Origin: Psoroptes ovis
Lineage: Eukaryota; Arthropoda; Arachnida; Sarcoptiformes; Psoroptidae
Direction: 5' to 3'
Assembly (NCBI GenBank): GCA_002943765.1
Contig: PQWQ01000025.1
Span: 620,001-684,000 of the forward strand
Length of the DNA: 64,000 nucleotides
Each line of letters opens with the position of its first letter. Positions within the stretch are counted from its first letter, which is position 1. This document shows positions 61,730 through 64,000 of the stretch, one piece after another. The position numbers were made by a program, and so were the translations under genes. The notes beneath the pieces were generated by a model, which saw only the letters and a list, made by a program, of their open reading frames with translations, searched no databases and was not told the origin of the DNA.

Positions 61730-62401
61730 TTACATCAAAACAACATTATTTTGGTCATTGCCATTGCTACTGTTGAAGATAAAATGACGTATTGATGAAT
61801 ATGGCAGAAAATGTATCGAATCGGGCTCCAATTCAATCGATTCTTGTTCACCATCTTGACCATTGATCAGTACGGTACAAGCTTTCAATACTTTAACAAA
61901 AACATAGCAATCATCCAATCGTTGCTGGTCATCCGTGGGCAATTCCAACAGACTAAATGTATGTGAAGCATCATTGATCGGCAGATTCAGTTTACCCATA
62001 ACTGATTCACTCAAATATTTTTCCATATTAATGAAATAACTATCAAGATATTTAATTTCACCGGCCGACATCATTTTTTCGGCTCGCTGCCGATCTGTTT
62101 TCAATATTTTAATCAAAGATACACAATTCTGCTCGATTTTCTTTACTCTGGTACGTAGATAAACATTGACTGTATATTGTAAACGATCAATTTCGGTACG
62201 ATGTTGTTCAATACAGAATGGCTCCAATTTATTTTTCAAACGTGATAAATTTTGTTCCATATATTCGATTTGTTCAATCATACAATCAACAATCGTATCT
62301 TCATATTCCAGCAATTCAGGACTGTGAGTTTCATTGGAAATTATTTCAAGGAATCTCGTATAAACTTGTTTCGGTGTTTCAAGATTCGTGTTGCTGTCCA
62401 T
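61730..62401 (-). CDS. GINS4: DNA replication complex GINS protein SLD5
   Basis: Subunit of GINS, which joins CDC45 and MCM2-7 to form the replicative helicase. Single exon, 223 residues, exactly the human length. The A domain aligns well: SPELLEYEDTIVDCMIEQIE with APELLESKPEIVECVMEQLE, then YMEQNLSRLKNKLE and IDRLQYTVNVYLRTRVKKIE. The linker holds FINMEKYLSESVMGKLNLP. The C-terminal B domain has DDCYVFVKV, and the end NNVVLM corresponds to the family's hydrophobic terminal strand (AVQLI). Divergent from DDX52 with 187 bp between starts, in a region holding E2F-like and NRF1-like sites. Confidence 0.92.
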   Translation of the reverse strand: MDSNTNLETPKQVYTRFLEIISNETHSPELLEYEDTIVDCMIEQIEYMEQNLSRLKNKLEPFCIEQHRTEIDRLQYTVNVYLRTRVKKIEQNCVSLIKILKTDRQRAEKMMSAGEIKYLDSYFINMEKYLSESVMGKLNLPINDASHTFSLLELPTDDQQRLDDCYVFVKVLKACTVLINGQDGEQESIELEPDSIHFLPYSSIRHFIFNSSNGNDQNNVVLM

Positions 62402-62469
62402 TATTCGTGATGTTTTTCTATTTTATTTCGTAGCTGATTGACCAAAATGTTTACACAAAACAAATATTA

Positions 62470-62477
62470 GCGCCAAA
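62470..62477. promoter_or_regulatory. E2F-like site before GINS4
   Basis: GCGCCAAA is an exact reverse complement of the E2F core TTTSSCGC, 69 bp before the GINS4 start. Confidence 0.45.
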
Positions 62478-62483
62478 TCTTGT

Positions 62484-62495
62484 TGCGCATGCGCG
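62484..62495. promoter_or_regulatory. NRF1 site in GINS4/DDX52 promoter
   Basis: TGCGCATGCGCG is an exact match to the palindromic NRF1 consensus YGCGCAYGCGCR, in very AT-rich surroundings. Confidence 0.55.
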
Positions 62496-62588
62496 CATTG
62501 AGCATCAATCCATGTGATTGATGCACACACAAAATTCGACCAAAACACAGTCCTTTTAAATGTGAATTATTTATTTCTAAAAAGCAAC

Positions 62589-63982
62589 GATGAATGCATT
62601 TAAATTGCTGTCCAAAGGTACCAAATTTGATTCAAAACATCATTCAAAGGTTTGTTGTGTTGCATTAAAATGAACTCGAATCTTAATAACCCTTTATTTT
62701 TCAGAGATTTAAGCCTAACAATGAGCCAGCAGATGCCAATGAACAATCGATTAATGAAAATCGATCATCAATCACCAGCAGTAAAAATTGTATTGTCATC
62801 GGTGAAAATGAACAAAATTTACCTCGCCCAATCGAATCATTCGAAGAATTGAATTTACCCGAATATCTTGCCGAAAATCTTCGCAAAAGTAATTATCTCA
62901 CTCCAACACAAATACAATCACAAACAATACCATTGATGCTGGATGGTCAACAATTGATTGGCTGTGCACCTACTGGATCCGGCAAAACTTTAGCCTTTCT
63001 ACTGCCATTACTAATCAATCTAAGAGAATCAAAATCCGAAGGATTTCGGGCAATCATATTGGCACCGACACGTGAATTAGTGAAACAAATCCACCGAGAA
63101 TCCCTATGGATAGCCTCTGGTTCAGGTCTTCGAATACATATGATTAAAAATGTGAACCTAGCAGCGAAAAAATTTAATTCCACCTCAAAAATCAAATATG
63201 ATTTATTAATCACCACACCGAAACGTTTGGAATATCTTCTCAAACAGAACCACTGTACCATACGTATCGATAATCTTGAATGGTTAATCGTTGATGAATA
63301 TGATCGTCTGTTACAATCAACATTTATTGAACAATTATCATCAATATTCAATATTTGTTTCGAGCGATCAACTAGAATATTGAAATTAGCAATGTTTAGT
63401 GCAACATTTAATCATTATTTATATGAATGGTGTCGTTCAACGCTGAACGATATCATAACCATAATCGTTGGTGATAAAAATCAAGTAGTCGATTCGATTG
63501 AACAGCGCTTGGTATTTGTTGGTAATGAACACGGAAAATTGTTTGCGCTAAAAGAAATGTTGACCAAAGGTTGTCAAGTTCCTATCCTAATATTTGTGAA
63601 TACTGTACGTAAAGCAAATTATCTTCAACATGAATTACAAGATATGATTTCAGTCGATACGATCCATTCGGAACGTAAACAAGAAATACGTGACCAAATT
63701 GTTCGTTCATTTCGTCAAGGTAAAATTGTAGCCCTTATCTGTACCGAACTAATGGGACGGGGTATCGATTTTAAGGCCGTCAATCTGGTTGTGAATTATG
63801 ATTTGCCAAGTTCACCCATTGCTTACATTCATAATGTTGGCCGTACTGGACGTGCTGGTCGCCATGGTGAAGCCATAACATTTTTCACCCTTAAAGATGA
63901 AAAAAAGCGAATAATGCGATCAATCGTACAGGTGATGCGACAATCGCCATCGGCACACATTCCTGATCATCTCATTAAATGA
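62589..63982 (+). CDS. DDX52: DDX52/Rok1-type DEAD-box RNA helicase
   Basis: Helicase of early 40S ribosome assembly. Exon 1 runs from 62589 to about 62649 (about 20 codons, MNAFKLLSKGTKFDSK); its frame at the junction should be confirmed. Exon 2 is 62705-63982. Product about 445 residues. Family hallmarks: SFEELNLPEYLAENLRKSNY, motif I APTGSGKT, Ia APTRELV, the Rok1 segment GLRIHMIKNVNLAAKKFN, TTPKRLEYLLKQ, III SAT, HSERKQEIRDQIVRSFRQGK, and V GRGIDFKAVNLVVNYDLP. Motif II reads DEYD where human DDX52 has DESD, and motif VI reads HNVGRTGR with Asn for the usual Arg after His. Both are odd and may reflect relaxed or altered ATP chemistry. It is divergent from GINS4. Confidence 0.93.
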
Positions 63983-64000
63983 ATCATTCTTTTATATTGT

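Overview
The window is nuclear DNA of a small-genome eukaryote. It is AT-rich, with intron-containing genes spaced closely, GT-AG introns mostly 50-220 bp, and animal-specific proteins (NCOA6, a protein 4.1/coracle type, a PDZ-GEF, IFT121). Protein resemblance, intron size and mariner-like short repeats fit a compact arthropod genome such as an acariform mite. That placement is inference and no marker here proves the species.

Layout from left to right. WDR35/IFT121 (minus, runs off the left edge) is head-to-head with DPAGT1 (plus). From about 3.6 to 16 kb lies a gene-poor block packed with short mariner-type MITEs, interrupted by one single-exon gene for a cysteine-rich type I membrane protein. 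Then come RAPGEF2 (PDZ-GEF), RPS20, TAF2 and PDHX. A second MITE patch at 28-30.3 kb precedes the ten-exon protein 4.1/coracle gene. NCOA6 (2,815 codons of product) fills 37.6-46.3 kb. It is followed by a divergent ALDH16-like gene, a TENT4 non-canonical poly(A) polymerase, cyclin C, RPL8, a DDX3/belle helicase, actin-capping protein alpha, GINS4 and DDX52.

Most genes are housekeeping: N-glycan initiation, transcription (TAF2, NCOA6, cyclin C), ribosome, RNA helicases, replication (GINS4), mitochondrial pyruvate dehydrogenase, actin capping and cilium. There is no operon-like functional clustering. A recurrent arrangement is the divergent pair sharing one upstream region: WDR35/DPAGT1, RPS20/TAF2, TENT4/CCNC, RPL8/DDX3 and GINS4/DDX52. 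Two of these regions hold motif matches that fit the genes they flank: an RFX X-box-like site before the ciliary gene WDR35, and E2F plus NRF1 sites before the replication gene GINS4.

The most unusual content is a set of 34 copies of 80-90 bp elements in three related subfamilies. They begin with or near TTAGGTTGTCC, are usually flanked by TA, and carry no transposase. 25 of them lie between 3.6 and 15.6 kb. A separate palindromic family (two copies), a perfect 22-bp foldback, an open frame with one in-frame amber codon, and one GC-AG intron are also reported. No tRNA, rRNA or CRISPR array was recognised.
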